A program made the translations under genes and the position numbers. Source: Rhodobacterales bacterium (GTDB lineage Bacteria > Pseudomonadota > Alphaproteobacteria > Rhizobiales > Stappiaceae). Taken from it: a stretch of 64,000 nucleotides of DNA. Position 1 is the first letter of the stretch, and every line of letters begins with the position of its first letter. The DNA is taken from NCBI GenBank assembly GCA_008107755.1, contig VIRH01000085.1, positions 62,001 through 126,000 on the forward strand, read 5' to 3'. The notes beneath the pieces were generated by a model. The model was not told the DNA's origin and did no database searches. It was given only the letters and a program-made list of their open reading frames with translations. Positions 11,301-24,792 of the stretch are shown here, piece by piece.

Positions 11301-12549
11301 CCTCGTCGAGGATATCCCAGACTTCCGGACGCTCCTTTTCAACCAGCTTCTTGGCCTGCTTGACCGTCGAGGAGAAGCCCTTGGCGTCGAGGCGCGAATA
11401 GATGAACGGCTTGAACAGCTCAAGCGCCATCTTCTTCGGCAGACCGCACTGGTGCAGCTTCAGTTCCGGACCCACGGTGATGACCGAACGACCGGAATAG
11501 TCGACGCGCTTGCCGAGCAGGTTCTGACGGAACCGGCCCTGCTTGCCCTTCAGCATGTCGGACAGCGACTTCAGCGGACGCTTGTTGGCGCCGGTGATGA
11601 CGCGGCCGCGGCGGCCGTTGTCAAACAGGGCGTCAACGGATTCCTGCAGCATGCGCTTTTCGTTCCGGATGATGATGTCCGGAGCACGCAGTTCCATCAG
11701 GCGGCGCAGGCGGTTGTTACGGTTGATAACGCGGCGGTACAGATCGTTCAGATCCGACGTCGCGAACCGGCCACCGTCCAGCGGTACGAGCGGACGCAGA
11801 TCCGGCGGGATCACCGGAACGACGGTCATGATCATCCATTCCGGGCGGTTGCCCGATTCCATGAATGCCTCGATGACCTTCAGCCGCTTTGCCAGCTTCT
11901 TCGGCTTCAGCTCGGTGGTCGCTTCGGCGATTTCCTGGCGCAGCTTTTCGCTCTCGCGCTCAAGATCCATGCTCATCAGGATCTCGCGGATGGCCTCTGC
12001 ACCGATCATCGCGGTGAAGGCGTCCTCGCCATACTCGTCCTGAGCATTGATGTAGTCTTCTTCCGACAGCAGCTGATGCTGCTTCAGCGGGGTCAGACCT
12101 GGCTCCAGAACGACGTAGTTCTCGAAGTAGAGAACGCGTTCCAGATCCTTCAGCGTCATGTCGAGCAGAAGGCCGATGCGGCTCGGCAGGGACTTCAGGA
12201 ACCAGATGTGCGCAACAGGCGCAGCCAGTTCGATGTGGCCCATGCGTTCGCGGCGGACGCGCGACAGCGTGACTTCAACACCACACTTTTCGCAGATGAC
12301 GCCCTTGTACTTCATGCGCTTGTACTTGCCGCAAAGACATTCGTAGTCCTTGATCGGGCCGAAGATACGCGCGCAGAACAGACCGTCGCGTTCCGGCTTG
12401 AACGTACGGTAGTTGATGGTTTCCGGCTTTTTGATTTCGCCGAAAGACCAGGACAGGATCTTTTCCGGGCTCGCAAGCGAAATCCGGATATTGTCGAAGG
12501 TCTGTGTGGGAGCCTGCTGATTGAACAGGTTCATGACCTCATGATTCAT
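8350..12549 (-). CDS. rpoC: DNA-directed RNA polymerase subunit beta'
   Basis: Forms the polymerase active site with beta. The conserved start [32 protein letters not shown] at 12549 gives 1399 residues; the open frame extends 21 codons further upstream without conservation. The N-terminal zinc site has Cys71, Cys73, Cys86 and Cys89. [14 protein letters not shown] carries the three Asp that hold the catalytic Mg, followed by the bridge helix and trigger loop, and a second zinc cluster (CGSTRG...[15 protein letters not shown]). It lies 92 bases after rpoB and ends at a strong terminator. Confidence 0.99.
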   Translation of the reverse strand: MNHEVMNLFNQQAPTQTFDNIRISLASPEKILSWSFGEIKKPETINYRTFKPERDGLFCARIFGPIKDYECLCGKYKRMKYKGVICEKCGVEVTLSRVRRERMGHIELAAPVAHIWFLKSLPSRIGLLLDMTLKDLERVLYFENYVVLEPGLTPLKQHQLLSEEDYINAQDEYGEDAFTAMIGAEAIREILMSMDLERESEKLRQEIAEATTELKPKKLAKRLKVIEAFMESGNRPEWMIMTVVPVIPPDLRPLVPLDGGRFATSDLNDLYRRVINRNNRLRRLMELRAPDIIIRNEKRMLQESVDALFDNGRRGRVITGANKRPLKSLSDMLKGKQGRFRQNLLGKRVDYSGRSVITVGPELKLHQCGLPKKMALELFKPFIYSRLDAKGFSSTVKQAKKLVEKERPEVWDILDEVIREHPVLLNRAPTLHRLGIQAFEPTLIEGKAIQLHPLVCSAFNADFDGDQMAVHVPLSLEAQLEARTLMMSTNNILHPANGGPIIVPSQDIVLGLYYLSIMAEGEPGEGMAFGDIGEIHHALANKVITLHTKIKGRFKSVDADGNPTSNIYETTPGRMLVAELLPKHFEVPFDACNKLMTKKEISKMIDTVYRACGQKETVIFCDRIMQLGFKNACNAGISFGMDDMVIPDTKHNLVAETSALATEYEQQYNDGLITQGEKYNKVVDAWAKCTDKIADEMMARIKAVQIDEETGRQKPMNSVYMMSHSGARGSPQQMKQLAGMRGLMAKPDGSIIENPIISNFKEGLSVLEYFNSTHGARKGLADTALKTANSGYLTRRLVDVAQDSIILEPDCGSTRGITVAPIVDAGNVIATLGMRVLGRTTAEDVYNNQTGELLVPKGKLIDEKDVEAVEAAKVQQIKIRSVLTCETETGVCATCYGRDLARGTPVNLGEAVGVIAAQSIGEPGTQLTMRTFHIGGTAQVVDSSFIESNVDGTIKIRNRSVNRDSDGNLIAMVRNMSIVVIDSDGNERAVHRVAYGSKLHVDDGDAVKRGQRIAEWDPYTRPMLAEVDGIVDFEDLVDGSSVQETADEATGITKRVVIDWRSSQRGQDLKPAIVVKDDKGAISKNQRGSDARLMLSVDAILSVQPGSSVKAGDVLARIPLESAKTKDITGGLPRVAELFEARRPKDHAIIAEIDGTIRFGRDYKNKRRVIIDPAEDGVEPVEYLIPKGKHFHLQEGDAIEKGEYILDGNPAPHDILAVKGVEALAAYLVNEIQEVYRLQGVTINDKHIEVIVRQMLQKIEITDPGDTEFFSGEQVDKLDFEEANRKAIDNARDPAKGSPVLLGITKASLQTRSFFSAASFQETTRVLTDAAVNGKTDPLVGLKENVIVGRLIPAGTGGVMKRIRKIASHRDDLIQEAQRAQSSESAAEGLLEDMTGAAE

Positions 12550-12641
12550 GGTCCGTCTCCTTCGATGCACGGCCGGGAAGAGCGAGACACCGCCCTTCCC
12601 CGTTACCGGCATTCCAAGTCATTCGTGATCCGTTACCGGGG

Positions 12642-16781
<4,140 letters not shown>

Positions 16782-16888
16782 TGTCGCTCCTCGTATCGGC
16801 CGGGTTAACGGCTTCCCGAAACGCCCCTTGTCCAATCGGGCAACTGCCCGGGCGCTTCGGAAAACCGTCCCCCCTGGGATCAACCTGC

Positions 16889-16908
16889 TTCAGGTGCCCT
16901 CACCTGAA
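16889..16908 (-). other. Perfect hairpin in the rpoB leader
   Basis: TTCAGGTG / CACCTGAA, an eight-pair stem with a four-base loop, lies about 110 bases before the rpoB start. No T-tract follows, so termination is unlikely. RNA processing or autogenous control between rplL and rpoB is possible; in E. coli this same gap carries an RNase III site and an attenuator, but equivalence is inferred. Confidence 0.5.
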
Positions 16909-17027
16909 AACGGACAGATTGACCTGTCTTAGGGGCCTAGGTCACCTTGGTCTGCCTTCGGTCGAAAGCAGGGTGCTCTAGTGGTACGTTTGCCCCGGAA
17001 ACGGGTCAGACCCGCCGGGGCTAGAAA

Positions 17028-17050
17028 CGGTCCCGGATAAACCGGGACCG
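17028..17050 (-). terminator. Partial terminator/attenuator between rplL and rpoB
   Basis: A nine-pair stem CGGTCCCGG / CCGGGACCG with a five-base TTTAT loop lies 22 bases after the rplL stop, followed on the minus strand by TTTCTAG. A second G+C-rich fold (GCCCCGG / CCGGGGC, 16992-17021) is next. The weak T-run and lack of another clear promoter for rpoBC suggest partial rather than full termination, as in E. coli rplL-rpoB. Confidence 0.55.
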
Positions 17051-17072
17051 TAAAAAGGCAAAAAGCCCTTTA

Positions 17073-17450
17073 TTACTTCAGCTCGACAGAAGCGCCGGCT
17101 TCTTCGAGCTTCTTCTTCAGCTCTTCGGCTTCGTCCTTGCTGCAGCCTTCCTTGACCGGCTTCGGAGCGCCTTCGACGAGCTCCTTGGCTTCTTTCAGGC
17201 CAAGACCGGTGATAGCGCGGACTTCCTTGATGACGTTGATTTTCTTGTCGCCGGCAGAAGCCAGGATAACGTCAAATTCAGTCTGTTCTTCAGCAGCAGC
17301 AGCAGCTTCACCGCCACCAGCAGCAGCAGCAACTGCGACCGGAGCAGCAGCGGACACGCCCCACTTTTCTTCCAGAAGCTTGCTGAGTTCAGCAGCTTCC
17401 ATAACGGTCAGTGCGGACAGTTCGTCTACGAGCTTTTCAAGATCAGCCAT
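17073..17450 (-). CDS. rplL: 50S ribosomal protein L7/L12
   Basis: Stalk protein, present as dimers bound to L10, that recruits translation GTPases. The 125 residues show the N-terminal dimerisation helix ([28 protein letters not shown]), the Ala-rich hinge at about 35-55, and the globular C-terminal domain with [35 protein letters not shown]. It is 59 bases after rplJ. Its Ala/Lys/Glu-rich composition is normal. Confidence 0.98.
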   Translation of the reverse strand: MADLEKLVDELSALTVMEAAELSKLLEEKWGVSAAAPVAVAAAAGGGEAAAAAEEQTEFDVILASAGDKKINVIKEVRAITGLGLKEAKELVEGAPKPVKEGCSKDEAEELKKKLEEAGASVELK

Positions 17451-17509
17451 TTTTCAGTACCTTAAGTTCGAACCAGATGTTTGGTTTCTTCAGACAGTGT
17501 TTGGACGCC

Positions 17510-18028
17510 TTACGCGGCCTCGTCCTTCTTGGCGTACGCACCGAACACGCGAGCAAGCTGCGCGGCCGGAGCGGCGGTAACCTGAGCCATACGGGATGCG
17601 GGAGTCTGGATCATGCCAACCAGTTTCGCACGCAGCTCATCGAGCGACGGCATGGTTGCCAGAGACTTGACCCCATCCGGGTTCAGGTTGGTCGTACCAA
17701 GAGCACCACCAAGGATTTCCAACTTGTCGTTGGCCTTGGCGAAATCGACGAATGCTTTAGGAGCAGCAACCGGATCTTCCGAGTAGGCGATCACGGTCGG
17801 GCCCTGAAACAGGTCGGAGATGTGCTCAAGGTCGGTGCCTTGAAGGGCGAGTTTCACGAGGCGGTTCTTTGCGACTTTCACAGAGCCGCCGGCTTCACGC
17901 ACAGATGCCCGCAGAGCAGTCATCTGAGCAACCGAAAGACCTGCATAGTGCGCGACAACCACAACGCCGGTGTTACCCAGTTCTGCGTTGAGAGAGGTCA
18001 CGAACTCGTGCTTTTCCGCTCTTTCCAC
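17510..18028 (-). CDS. rplJ: 50S ribosomal protein L10
   Basis: Stalk base protein that anchors the L7/L12 dimers and contacts 23S rRNA next to L11. The 172 residues start [31 protein letters not shown]; the RNA-binding domain is followed by the C-terminal helix with [23 protein letters not shown], which binds L12. The gene is preceded by a 322-base structured leader (see 18189-18265), consistent with translational repression by the L10-L12 complex. Confidence 0.98.
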   Translation of the reverse strand: MERAEKHEFVTSLNAELGNTGVVVVAHYAGLSVAQMTALRASVREAGGSVKVAKNRLVKLALQGTDLEHISDLFQGPTVIAYSEDPVAAPKAFVDFAKANDKLEILGGALGTTNLNPDGVKSLATMPSLDELRAKLVGMIQTPASRMAQVTAAPAAQLARVFGAYAKKDEAA

Positions 18029-18188
18029 TTGCCTTCTCCATTTGATGGCGTTTCCGCCACCGGTTTACCTTTGCCGCCTTCGAGTGGCTCCGAACCCGGA
18101 ACCGCCCAACCGGCGACGCTCAGGGTCCTGTCCCCCCGCCTTCACGCCCTCAGGACGCGCGGCAAGGTCTGGTTCGAACCAAGTCTTC

Positions 18189-18265
18189 CGCCGATCGGCG
18201 GTAAATTCGGTTCTCACCCATCTATGCAGGCCACTTGGCTTAAGCCGGTTTCCCGGTACCTGCAG
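18189..18265 (-). promoter_or_regulatory. L10 leader (autoregulatory mRNA structure upstream of rplJ)
   Basis: The rplA-rplJ gap (18029-18350) is strongly structured on the minus strand. A TGCAGG / CCTGCA stem (18259-18264 with 18225-18230) encloses a CCGG-GAAA-CCGG hairpin and a CTTAAGCC segment, followed by TAGATGGGTGAGAACC. This order resembles the known ribosomal protein L10 leader, where L10(L12)4 binds. A perfect 14-base palindrome CCGCCGATCGGCGG (18189-18202) and a GGTTCGAACC palindrome (about 18172-18181) follow. The match was made by eye; a covariance search would decide it. Confidence 0.65.
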
Positions 18266-18350
18266 TCTCGGACAGGGCAACCCGGCAGCGAACCGCCGGG
18301 TCTATTCGGCCTTTCGGCCGAAATCTCTCATTCAATCCGGAAGGACCGGA

Positions 18351-19049
18351 TTATTCGCCAGCAACGCTGGACAGCTCAACCTTCACGCCCGGGCCCATCG
18401 TGGAGGACACGGCGATGCGCTTCAGGTAGGAACCCTTTGCGCCGGACGGCTTGGCCTTCTGAACCGCATCCACCAGAGCCTTGACGTTCTGGGAGATGGC
18501 GTCTTCGGAGAAGGACACCTTGCCGACGCCGGCATGCACGATACCAGCCTTCTCGACGCGGAACTGAACGGCACCGCCCTTGGCGTCGTTGACAGCACTT
18601 GCGACGTCCGGGGTTACCGTACCGACCTTCGGGTTCGGCATCAGGCCGCGCGGGCCGAGCACCTTGCCGAGACGACCGACGAGCGGCATCATGTCAGGCG
18701 TTGCAATGCAGCGATCGAAATCGATCTTGCCGCCCTGCACTTCCTGAACGAGCTCTTCGGCACCGACGATATCGGCACCGGCCGCCTTGGCTTCCTCAGC
18801 CTTGTCGCCACGTGCGAACACGGCAACGCGAACGGACTTGCCAGTACCGTTCGGCAGAACGCAGACGCCGCGGACCATCTGGTCTGCGTGACGCGGATCG
18901 ACACCGAGGTTGATCGCAACTTCGACGGTTTCGTCGAACTTGGTCTTGGAACGCTCTTTCACGAGGCTGATCGCTTCGTCGAGAGTGTACAGCTTGTCGC
19001 GATCGACACCTTCACGCGCCGTCTGAATACGCTTTCCAACCTTCGCCAT
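18351..19049 (-). CDS. rplA: 50S ribosomal protein L1
   Basis: Binds 23S rRNA at the mobile E-site stalk. The 232 residues start [21 protein letters not shown] and have the family signature [32 protein letters not shown] in the middle. It lies four bases after rplK, and in many bacteria L1 represses translation of the rplKA message; no mimic site was identified here. Confidence 0.98.
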   Translation of the reverse strand: MAKVGKRIQTAREGVDRDKLYTLDEAISLVKERSKTKFDETVEVAINLGVDPRHADQMVRGVCVLPNGTGKSVRVAVFARGDKAEEAKAAGADIVGAEELVQEVQGGKIDFDRCIATPDMMPLVGRLGKVLGPRGLMPNPKVGTVTPDVASAVNDAKGGAVQFRVEKAGIVHAGVGKVSFSEDAISQNVKALVDAVQKAKPSGAKGSYLKRIAVSSTMGPGVKVELSSVAGE

Positions 19050-19053
19050 GATC

Positions 19054-19482
19054 TTACTCCGTTACCTCGAGGCCCATGGAACGGGCGGAGCCTTCGACCA
19101 TCAGCATTGCTGCGTCGACGTCGTTGGCGTTCAGGTCCTTCATCTTGGCTTCGGCGATTTCCTTCACCTGGGCCTTGGACACGGAACCGACGGTGCCGCG
19201 ACCCGGAGTCTGGGACCCCTTCTGCAGCTTTGCAGCCTTCTTGAGGAAGAAGCTGACCGGCGCCGTCTTCACTTCGAACGTGAAGGACTTGTCGGAGTAG
19301 TATGTAATCACGGTCGGGCACGGAGCGCCCTTCTCGACATCCTGGGTCTGCGCGTTGAACGCCTTGCAGAATTCCATGATGTTCAGACCACGCTGACCGA
19401 GAGCCGGCCCGATGGGCGGCGACGGGGTCGCGGAACCTGCCGGCACCTGAAGTTTCAGGTAACCTTCAATCTTTTTCGCCAT
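19054..19482 (-). CDS. rplK: 50S ribosomal protein L11
   Basis: GTPase-centre protein at the base of the stalk; needed for stringent-response activation by Rel. [43 protein letters not shown] at 19482 is the usual start and gives 142 residues; an ATG four codons upstream is rejected because it adds unconserved residues. The proline-rich thiostrepton-binding region is intact. It begins 173 bases after nusG, with rplA immediately downstream. Confidence 0.98.
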   Translation of the reverse strand: MAKKIEGYLKLQVPAGSATPSPPIGPALGQRGLNIMEFCKAFNAQTQDVEKGAPCPTVITYYSDKSFTFEVKTAPVSFFLKKAAKLQKGSQTPGRGTVGSVSKAQVKEIAEAKMKDLNANDVDAAMLMVEGSARSMGLEVTE

Positions 19483-19655
19483 GTCTGTCTCCAATCTTTA
19501 GCAGATGGACGGCGATCCATCTGACTGGGACTGGTGGTCCGGCCCTTTATGATGTCCGGCGAAGAACATCTGAACCTTCCACCTGCTTAACCCGGCTGCT
19601 GCTTGCAAGAAACAAACGGCCGGGCTCCTTGAGCCACCCCGCAGGGCGGCAACGG

Positions 19656-20186
19656 TCAGAGCTTGTCGACCTGACCGAATTCCAGTTCCACCGGTGTCGC
19701 GCGACCGAAGATGGAAACAGCCACCTTGAGGCGTGCGCGCTCGTCGTCGACTTCCTCGACGAGACCGGAGAAGGATGCGAACGGACCGTCGGAAACACGC
19801 ACCTGCTCACCAACCTCGAAGCTGACGGACGGCTTCGGCCGATCGACACCTTCCTGCACCTGGTTGATGATGCGCATCGCTTCTTTTTCCGGGATCGGCA
19901 TCGGCTTTTGATCCGCGCCCAGGAACCCGGTTACTTTCGGCGTATCCTTGATCAGGTGAAAGGCTTCGTTGGTCATGTCCATCTTCACCAGCACGTAGCC
20001 GGGAAAGAACTTGCGCTCCGCGTCGACCTTGCGGCCACGGCGCACCTCAACAACCTTTTCCATCGGAACGAGAATCTCCTCGAACAGATCGGACAACCCT
20101 TTCTGCTCGGCCTTCTCGCGGATGGAATCGGCGACCTTCTTCTCAAAATTGGAATAGGCGTGCACAATATACCAGCGCTTGGCCAT
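19656..20186 (-). CDS. nusG: Transcription termination/antitermination factor NusG
   Basis: Binds RNA polymerase and couples it to Rho or to ribosomal S10. The 176 residues start [22 protein letters not shown]; the NGN domain covers about 1-120, and the C-terminal KOW domain has [42 protein letters not shown]. It follows secE by 56 bases, the universal secE-nusG pair. Confidence 0.98.
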   Translation of the reverse strand: MAKRWYIVHAYSNFEKKVADSIREKAEQKGLSDLFEEILVPMEKVVEVRRGRKVDAERKFFPGYVLVKMDMTNEAFHLIKDTPKVTGFLGADQKPMPIPEKEAMRIINQVQEGVDRPKPSVSFEVGEQVRVSDGPFASFSGLVEEVDDERARLKVAVSIFGRATPVELEFGQVDKL

Positions 20187-20242
20187 CGTTGTTTCGTTCC
20201 GCTTCTTGTTCTTTTGTCTACAGTCCGGAGGCGCCGATCAGG

Positions 20243-20440
20243 TCAGCCGCCAACTCCGAGAAGATATCCGATTCCCAAGCTCATCAGCTGATCCGCCACG
20301 AGAAAGAACACGGAGGCGATCAGCACCATGACGAACACCATGGCGGTGGTCACGGCGGTTTCCTTGCGCGTCGGCCACGTCACCTTGGAGGTTTCGGAGC
20401 GCACTTCCTGGATGAATTTAAAGGGATTGGTTTTGGCCAT
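20243..20440 (-). CDS. secE: Preprotein translocase subunit SecE
   Basis: Inner-membrane subunit that clamps SecY. The 65 residues, MAKTNPFKFIQEVRSETSKVTWPTRKETAVTTAMVFVMVLIASVFFLVADQL, are the short single-span form common in alphaproteobacteria. An amphipathic helix with VTWPTRKE (about residues 20-27) precedes one membrane helix (about 29-60). It lies between tRNA-Trp and nusG. Confidence 0.97.
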   Translation of the reverse strand: MAKTNPFKFIQEVRSETSKVTWPTRKETAVTTAMVFVMVLIASVFFLVADQLMSLGIGYLLGVGG

Positions 20441-20543
20441 TCCGATTCCGGTCTGTTAAATACGAGTGGGCGCGCGAAAATCATTCGCGCGCCTCACTCG
20501 AGGAAACTCTTAAGCCCTCGAGGCCAATTAATCAAGAGCAAAT

Positions 20544-20619
20544 TGGCAGGGGCAGCAGGGTTCGAACCCGCGACCTACGGTTTTGGAGACCGTCGCTCTA
20601 CCAGCTGAGCTATACCCCT
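20544..20619 (-). tRNA. tRNA-Trp (anticodon CCA)
   Basis: A complete 76-base cloverleaf starting AGGGGTATAGCTCAGC and ending with encoded CCA. The anticodon stem-loop CGGTCTCCAAAACCG gives anticodon CCA. The T loop GGTTCGAACC is standard. It lies between tufB and secE, its usual place in proteobacteria, behind a promoter candidate at 20649-20677. Confidence 0.97.
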
Positions 20620-20648
20620 TCAGAGAAGCCGTTTTCGCGGCTCAGCTC

Positions 20649-20677
20649 CTGATACTCCCCGTGATCGCGTAAAGCAA
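20649..20677 (-). promoter_or_regulatory. Probable promoter of tRNA-Trp-secE-nusG
   Basis: On the minus strand TTGCTT (20672-20677) and TATCAG (20649-20654) are separated by 17 bases, and the tRNA begins about 30 bases downstream. It follows the hairpin after tufB (20692-20717), so a fresh start is plausible. Confidence 0.45.
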
Positions 20678-20691
20678 TATCTGGGGAGGCA

Positions 20692-20717
20692 GACTGCCGG
20701 ACACAAGCCCGGCAGTC
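20692..20717 (-). terminator. Hairpin downstream of tufB
   Basis: A nine-pair stem GACTGCCGG / CCGGCAGTC with an eight-base loop lies 12 bases after the tufB stop. The following minus-strand sequence TGCCTCCCC has no T-run, so it is a weak terminator or a 3'-end stabiliser at best. Confidence 0.45.
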
Positions 20718-20728
20718 CGAAAATCATC

Positions 20729-21919
20729 TTACTCGATGATGGATGCGACGACGCCGGCGCCGACGGTACGGCCGCCTTCGCGGATAGCGAAGCGCAGGCC
20801 TTCTTCCATGGCGATCGGCACGATCAGCTCGACGTCAACGGAAACGTTGTCGCCCGGCATGACCATTTCCGTGCCTTCCGGCAGGGTCACAACACCCGTC
20901 ACGTCCGTCGTACGGAAGTAGAACTGCGGACGGTAGTTCGTGAAGAACGGCGTATGACGGCCGCCTTCTTCCTTCGTCAGGATGTAGGCTTCTGCCTTGA
21001 ACTTCGTGTGCGGCGTAACCGAACCCGGCTTGCAGAGAACCTGGCCACGCTCAACGTCTTCACGGCCAACACCACGGATCAGAGCGCCGATGTTGTCGCC
21101 AGCTTCACCGCTGTCGAGCAGCTTGCGGAACATTTCAACGCCGGTAACCGTCGTCTTCTTGGTGTCCTTGATGCCGACGATTTCGACTTCTTCACCAACC
21201 TTGATGATGCCGCGCTCGACACGACCGGTCACAACAGTACCGCGGCCGGAGATCGAGAACACGTCTTCGATCGGCATCAGGAACGGCTGATCCTTCGGAC
21301 GCTCAGGCGTCGGGATGTAGTCGTCGACCGCAGCCATCAGCTCGCGGATCGCGTCACGGCCGATGGCCGGATCGCGGTTTTCGACAGCTGCAAGAGCCGA
21401 ACCCTTGACGATCGGAATGTCGTCGCCCGGGAATTCGTAGGAAGACAGCAGCTCACGGATTTCCATTTCGACGAGCTCGAGAAGCTCTTCGTCGTCGACC
21501 TGGTCAACCTTGTTCATGAACACGACAAGAGCCGGAACGCCAACCTGACGGGCGAGCAGGATGTGCTCGCGGGTCTGCGGCATCGGGCCGTCTGCGGAGG
21601 ACACAACCAGGATACCGCCGTCCATCTGGGCCGCACCGGTGATCATGTTCTTCACGTAGTCGGCGTGACCCGGGCAGTCGACGTGAGCATAGTGACGGTT
21701 TTCCGTCTCATACTCGACGTGTGCCGTCGAAATCGTGATGCCGCGAGCCTTTTCTTCCGGTGCGCCATCGATTTCGTCGTAAGCTTTTGCAGTCGCACCG
21801 CCGGTTTCGGCAAGCGTCATCGTGATTGCAGCAGTCAGCGTCGTCTTGCCGTGGTCAACGTGGCCAATCGTGCCAATGTTGACGTGCGGCTTATTGCGCT
21901 CAAATTTTTCCTTCGCCAT
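20729..21919 (-). CDS. tufB: Elongation factor Tu, copy B
   Basis: Second gene for EF-Tu, 396 residues, starting [27 protein letters not shown] at 21919; the frame's upstream extension (to 22087) is not conserved. The protein is identical to tufA. Only about seven silent base differences are visible across 1191 bases, and the similarity ends at the gene boundaries, which points to gene conversion. The upstream tRNA-Tyr and tRNA-Gly mirror the tyrU-glyT-tufB arrangement of other proteobacteria. Confidence 0.99.
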   Translation of the reverse strand: MAKEKFERNKPHVNIGTIGHVDHGKTTLTAAITMTLAETGGATAKAYDEIDGAPEEKARGITISTAHVEYETENRHYAHVDCPGHADYVKNMITGAAQMDGGILVVSSADGPMPQTREHILLARQVGVPALVVFMNKVDQVDDEELLELVEMEIRELLSSYEFPGDDIPIVKGSALAAVENRDPAIGRDAIRELMAAVDDYIPTPERPKDQPFLMPIEDVFSISGRGTVVTGRVERGIIKVGEEVEIVGIKDTKKTTVTGVEMFRKLLDSGEAGDNIGALIRGVGREDVERGQVLCKPGSVTPHTKFKAEAYILTKEEGGRHTPFFTNYRPQFYFRTTDVTGVVTLPEGTEMVMPGDNVSVDVELIVPIAMEEGLRFAIREGGRTVGAGVVASIIE

Positions 21920-22089
21920 CGGCGTCGCTCTCTGTCCAATACTCGGTTCGGTCGATATAGGCTCGAGGCGGGCCGCAGTTCGGCGCCTTGGACAGATCCG
22001 CGTGCGACGAATTGCTTCCCGTTGAACTTTTCTCAGGATTTCCGGGCGAAAGAGCCTTCCGTTCCGGACACTCCGATCGGCACCCATGA

Positions 22090-22163
22090 TGGAGCGGGTG
22101 AAGGGAATCGAACCCTCGTCGTCAGCTTGGAAGGCTGCTGCTCTACCATTGAGCTACACCCGC
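22090..22163 (-). tRNA. tRNA-Gly (anticodon TCC)
   Basis: A 74-base cloverleaf from GCGGGTGTAGCTCAATGG to an encoded CCA. The anticodon arm GCAGCCTTCCAAGCTG gives TCC. The T arm GAGGGTTCGATTCCCTT is regular. It is 20 bases downstream of tRNA-Tyr, in one transcript that continues to tufB. Confidence 0.97.
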
Positions 22164-22183
22164 ACAACGAGAGAACCAGAGTA

Positions 22184-22268
22184 TGGTGGAGGAGGTTGGA
22201 TTCGAACCAACGTAGGCATAGCCAACGGATTTACAGTCCGTCCCCTTTAGCCACTCGGGCACTCCTCC
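22184..22268 (-). tRNA. tRNA-Tyr (anticodon GTA)
   Basis: An 85-base class II tRNA beginning GGAGGAGTGCCCGAGTGG, with anticodon loop ACTGTAAAT (GTA) and a long variable arm TTGGCTATGCCTACG, ending with an encoded CCA. It heads the tRNA-Tyr/tRNA-Gly/tufB transcript. Confidence 0.97.
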
Positions 22269-22350
22269 ATCTTCTCTGCTTCACGCCGAAGCGATCAGGA
22301 TGGCTAACCGAAGAGCCCGCCCGGAAGGGGCGAGCAATCCCGTGGCGCGT

Positions 22351-22379
22351 GTTATGCAGATGCGGACCTGCCGTGTCAA
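22351..22379 (-). promoter_or_regulatory. Promoter of tRNA-Tyr/tRNA-Gly/tufB
   Basis: On the minus strand a perfect -35 TTGACA (22374-22379) and a -10 CATAAC (22351-22356) are spaced by 17 bases, about 80 bases before the tRNA-Tyr 5' end. This is one of the best housekeeping-promoter matches in the window. Confidence 0.7.
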
Positions 22380-23114
22380 CGCCGATCTTGCAAAGAAATG
22401 CACAAAATCAGCAGGACGCCAAAAACGGATGCTTCAGGCGCTTCAATTCACTCACCCTGTCAGTCCTGACAGAGTGCATTGTGCCAGAGAAAATGTCACG
22501 GTTTCCCTTCCCTTTTGCCTGTGCGCGCCCACACCACCATCGCACCTGTGGACAACTTTTGACGTTCAGCGATTGATTTCCAAGACTGTGAAAGAAACCT
22601 GCGCACCTCCGCGATGACACGGATAACAAACAGGAATCGCCGCCGGAATTTTTTCGGCAACTGAAAATCCTGGAGGGGCCATGTGCTCTGTTGGAGCCGA
22701 GTACCCCGGCGGCCCGCTTCCCTTCCAGTGTCGGTTCCGCATTTGTCGCAGCCCCGCAGATAGGGACCCGCGTCTCTATAAGAATGACGACCTTTGATTG
22801 AAGCAGAGCCATCCTTCGCCGCTTCCCGCCGGAACCATCCATGGCAGCAGAACGTCGCCACTTGCGACGCACAGCGATATTGACCTGTCTGCTGTACGTC
22901 GGTCGCGGCGAGGCCGGCTGCGAGAGCCGCCATGTCCATGAAGGGGCGCGACGGTCGATATCGGCAGGCAATCTTCGTGTCAGCTCGGACTAGCTCATCG
23001 CCCAAGACCTTTTGTGCTGCATTATAGTGAAGGCACCACCTGAGCTCAGCACGCATCGACTCGCTTCGCGCTTTGCTCTTTCCCTCTTTCTCGTTTGCCG
23101 CTAGAGCATGCCAC
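22380..23114. other. Gap between the tRNA-Tyr promoter and rlmB
   Basis: About 735 bases with no recognised gene. A minus-strand open frame (22496-23176) runs through it and into the rlmB start, but its translation has no family resemblance, changes composition along its length and overlaps a certain gene, so it was not called. No tRNA, repeat or terminator was recognised. Confidence 0.5.
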
Positions 23115-23918
23115 ATGAGCGAAAAGACAAGATCCGCACGGCCCGACCGCCCCTTCAACAACAAGTCGCGTGGCAAGCCCGGCCCTAGACGACCCGGACT
23201 TCCCCCGGAAGGCCCGGTTCTTCTTTATGGGCTCCACACCGTGGAAGCGGCCTTTGCCAACAAGGACCGCAAGCGGCTGAAACTCTATGCGACGGAGAAC
23301 GCACAGCGGCGTCTTGAAGAGCGGGGGGTCGAGATCGATGTCCCCATAGAAGGAATGATGCCCAAGGCGCTGGACCGGATGGTCGGCAAGGACGCTGTCC
23401 ACCAGGGGATGATTCTGGAAGCCGATCCCCTGCCCGCCTATGGTGTCGAGCACCTGAAAGGCGCGCGGCTGGTGCTCGCTCTTGATCAGGTGACCGATCC
23501 GCACAATGTCGGGGCGATCCTCCGATCTGCTGTCGCCCTTTCGGCTGACGCCGTGGTGACAACTGAACGTCACGCGCCTGAAGAAGGCTCCGTCCTCGCC
23601 AAATCCGCTTCCGGGGCTCTCGACATGATACGGCACGTGCGCGTGAAGAACATGGCACGCTTCGTCACGGAAATGCGGGAAGAGGGCTTCGGCTGCGTCG
23701 CCCTCGACAGCGACGGACCTGCAAGTCTTGAGGAAACGCCCTTCACTGAAAAGACCGTGCTCGTGCTCGGTTCGGAAGGAAAAGGCGTACGTCAGGGAGT
23801 TCGCGAGGCCTGCGGCCAGCTTGCAAGACTGGATATGCCGGGCGAGATTCGCTCACTCAACGTTTCCAACGCCGCCGTTCTGTCCCTCTATGTCGCCAGA
23901 ATGAAAATGGGGCTTTGA
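23115..23918 (+). CDS. rlmB: 23S rRNA (guanosine-2'-O-) methyltransferase RlmB-type
   Basis: SpoU/TrmH-family enzyme that 2'-O-methylates a guanosine in 23S rRNA (G2251 in E. coli) using S-adenosylmethionine. MSEKTRSARPDRPFNN at 23115 gives 267 residues; a start 14 codons upstream is possible. The basic N-terminus and substrate-binding domain (VLLYGLHTVEAAFAN, about 37-110) are followed by the knotted SPOUT domain. Its three motifs are LDQVTDPHNVGAILRSA, VLVLGSEGKGVRQGVRE and SLNVSNAAVLSLYVARM. It is the first plus-strand gene in the window, divergent from the tRNA/tufB unit. Exact rRNA target is inferred from the family. Confidence 0.88.
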   Translation: MSEKTRSARPDRPFNNKSRGKPGPRRPGLPPEGPVLLYGLHTVEAAFANKDRKRLKLYATENAQRRLEERGVEIDVPIEGMMPKALDRMVGKDAVHQGMILEADPLPAYGVEHLKGARLVLALDQVTDPHNVGAILRSAVALSADAVVTTERHAPEEGSVLAKSASGALDMIRHVRVKNMARFVTEMREEGFGCVALDSDGPASLEETPFTEKTVLVLGSEGKGVRQGVREACGQLARLDMPGEIRSLNVSNAAVLSLYVARMKMGL

Positions 23919-24085
23919 GTCGCTGACGACAAAAGACGCTGGCAAACGTGTCCCCGTTTCATTTCGCGGTCTCGCGCCCTGCCCCGCGACGGCATCTTTT
24001 CCACAAGCCCCACGCCTGATCCACGCACCGGATCGCCCGACCAGGCCATTCTTGCGCCGAGCCGGCAAATTTTCAGCCCAAGGCA

Positions 24086-24113
24086 TGGACAACCGCGCGC
24101 AATCTGGTAGAAG
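24086..24113 (+). promoter_or_regulatory. Probable promoter of tRNA-Thr
   Basis: TGGACA (24086-24091) and TAGAAG (24108-24113) with a 16-base spacer; the tRNA 5' end is 10 bases after the -10 box, the usual tight spacing for a solo tRNA gene. Confidence 0.45.
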
Positions 24114-24123
24114 CCTTCCCGGC

Positions 24124-24199
24124 GCCGGTATAGCTCAGTTGGTAGAGCACGTGATTTGTAATCTCGGGGTCGCGGGTTCGAATCCTGCTGCCGGCACCA
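24124..24199 (+). tRNA. tRNA-Thr (anticodon TGT)
   Basis: A 76-base cloverleaf from GCCGGTATAGCTCAGTTGG to an encoded CCA. The anticodon arm CGTGATTTGTAATCTCG gives TGT. The T arm CGCGGGTTCGAATCCTGC is regular. It is a single gene on the plus strand with no integrase or repeated 3' end nearby, so there is no sign of use as an attachment site. Confidence 0.97.
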
Positions 24200-24343
24200 T
24201 TCTCCCACATATTCTGTTCAGCGAGTCCGTGGTGAACGCGGTGCTTCGGTTTGCGCTCGCAGTCCCTGTTTGCAGACAGGCGCGCGCCATCCCCACGGCA
24301 CGAGCTCCCTGCGCGCCAAGTGCGCATTGATCAATCGATAGAC

Positions 24344-24613
24344 CTATTCGACACCGCCGATCTGTTTCGCCTGATTGATGAGTTCCTGGCACTTGGCTTC
24401 GTTGCCGGCCCTGTTCTCCTTCACCGCCTCCTCGAGAACGCCGCGAATCTGTGCGTCGGTTTCCATGTCCAGATTGTTGGCATCCGGATCATCGATGAAG
24501 CGTTCGACACGGTCGATATCGGACTGGCAATCGGCCAGGGCGGCGTTGGAAGCAAACAGCATCCCAGCTGCACAAGCGGCCCCGAGCCGCGCAATTGTGA
24601 AAATCGTTGTCAT
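24344..24613 (-). CDS. Small secreted hypothetical protein
   Basis: An 89-residue protein, starting MTTIFTIARLGAACAAGML at 24613, with a signal peptide and a likely cleavage after ALA at residue 27. The mature part of about 62 residues (DCQSDIDRVERFIDDPDANN...) is helical and acidic with two cysteines, one right after the cleavage site and one in AKCQELINQAKQ, which could form a disulfide in the periplasm. No family recognised with certainty. It stands alone after tRNA-Thr, convergent with it. Confidence 0.7.
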   Translation of the reverse strand: MTTIFTIARLGAACAAGMLFASNAALADCQSDIDRVERFIDDPDANNLDMETDAQIRGVLEEAVKENRAGNEAKCQELINQAKQIGGVE

Positions 24614-24792
24614 GGTCTTCGTCCTCCAGGGCAGACGATACCATGTTTTTGGCAGCATCTCCTGCATTCAGAAACATGCAGGAGATGCTGCCCGGGAAGA
24701 TCGGACCGACCTTATCGAAATAGATCGGCGGCCTTGCTTTCCGGCGCTCACAAGAACGCCGCGGAGAAACGATGGGTCAGCGGGTGACCAAT

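Noticed and set aside
22496..23176. A 226-residue minus-strand frame in the gap before rlmB
   Set aside because: Overlaps the rlmB start, has no family resemblance and a composition unlike the other genes.
24124..24199. tRNA-Thr as an integration site
   Set aside because: No integrase gene, no repeated tRNA 3' end and no composition change next to it.
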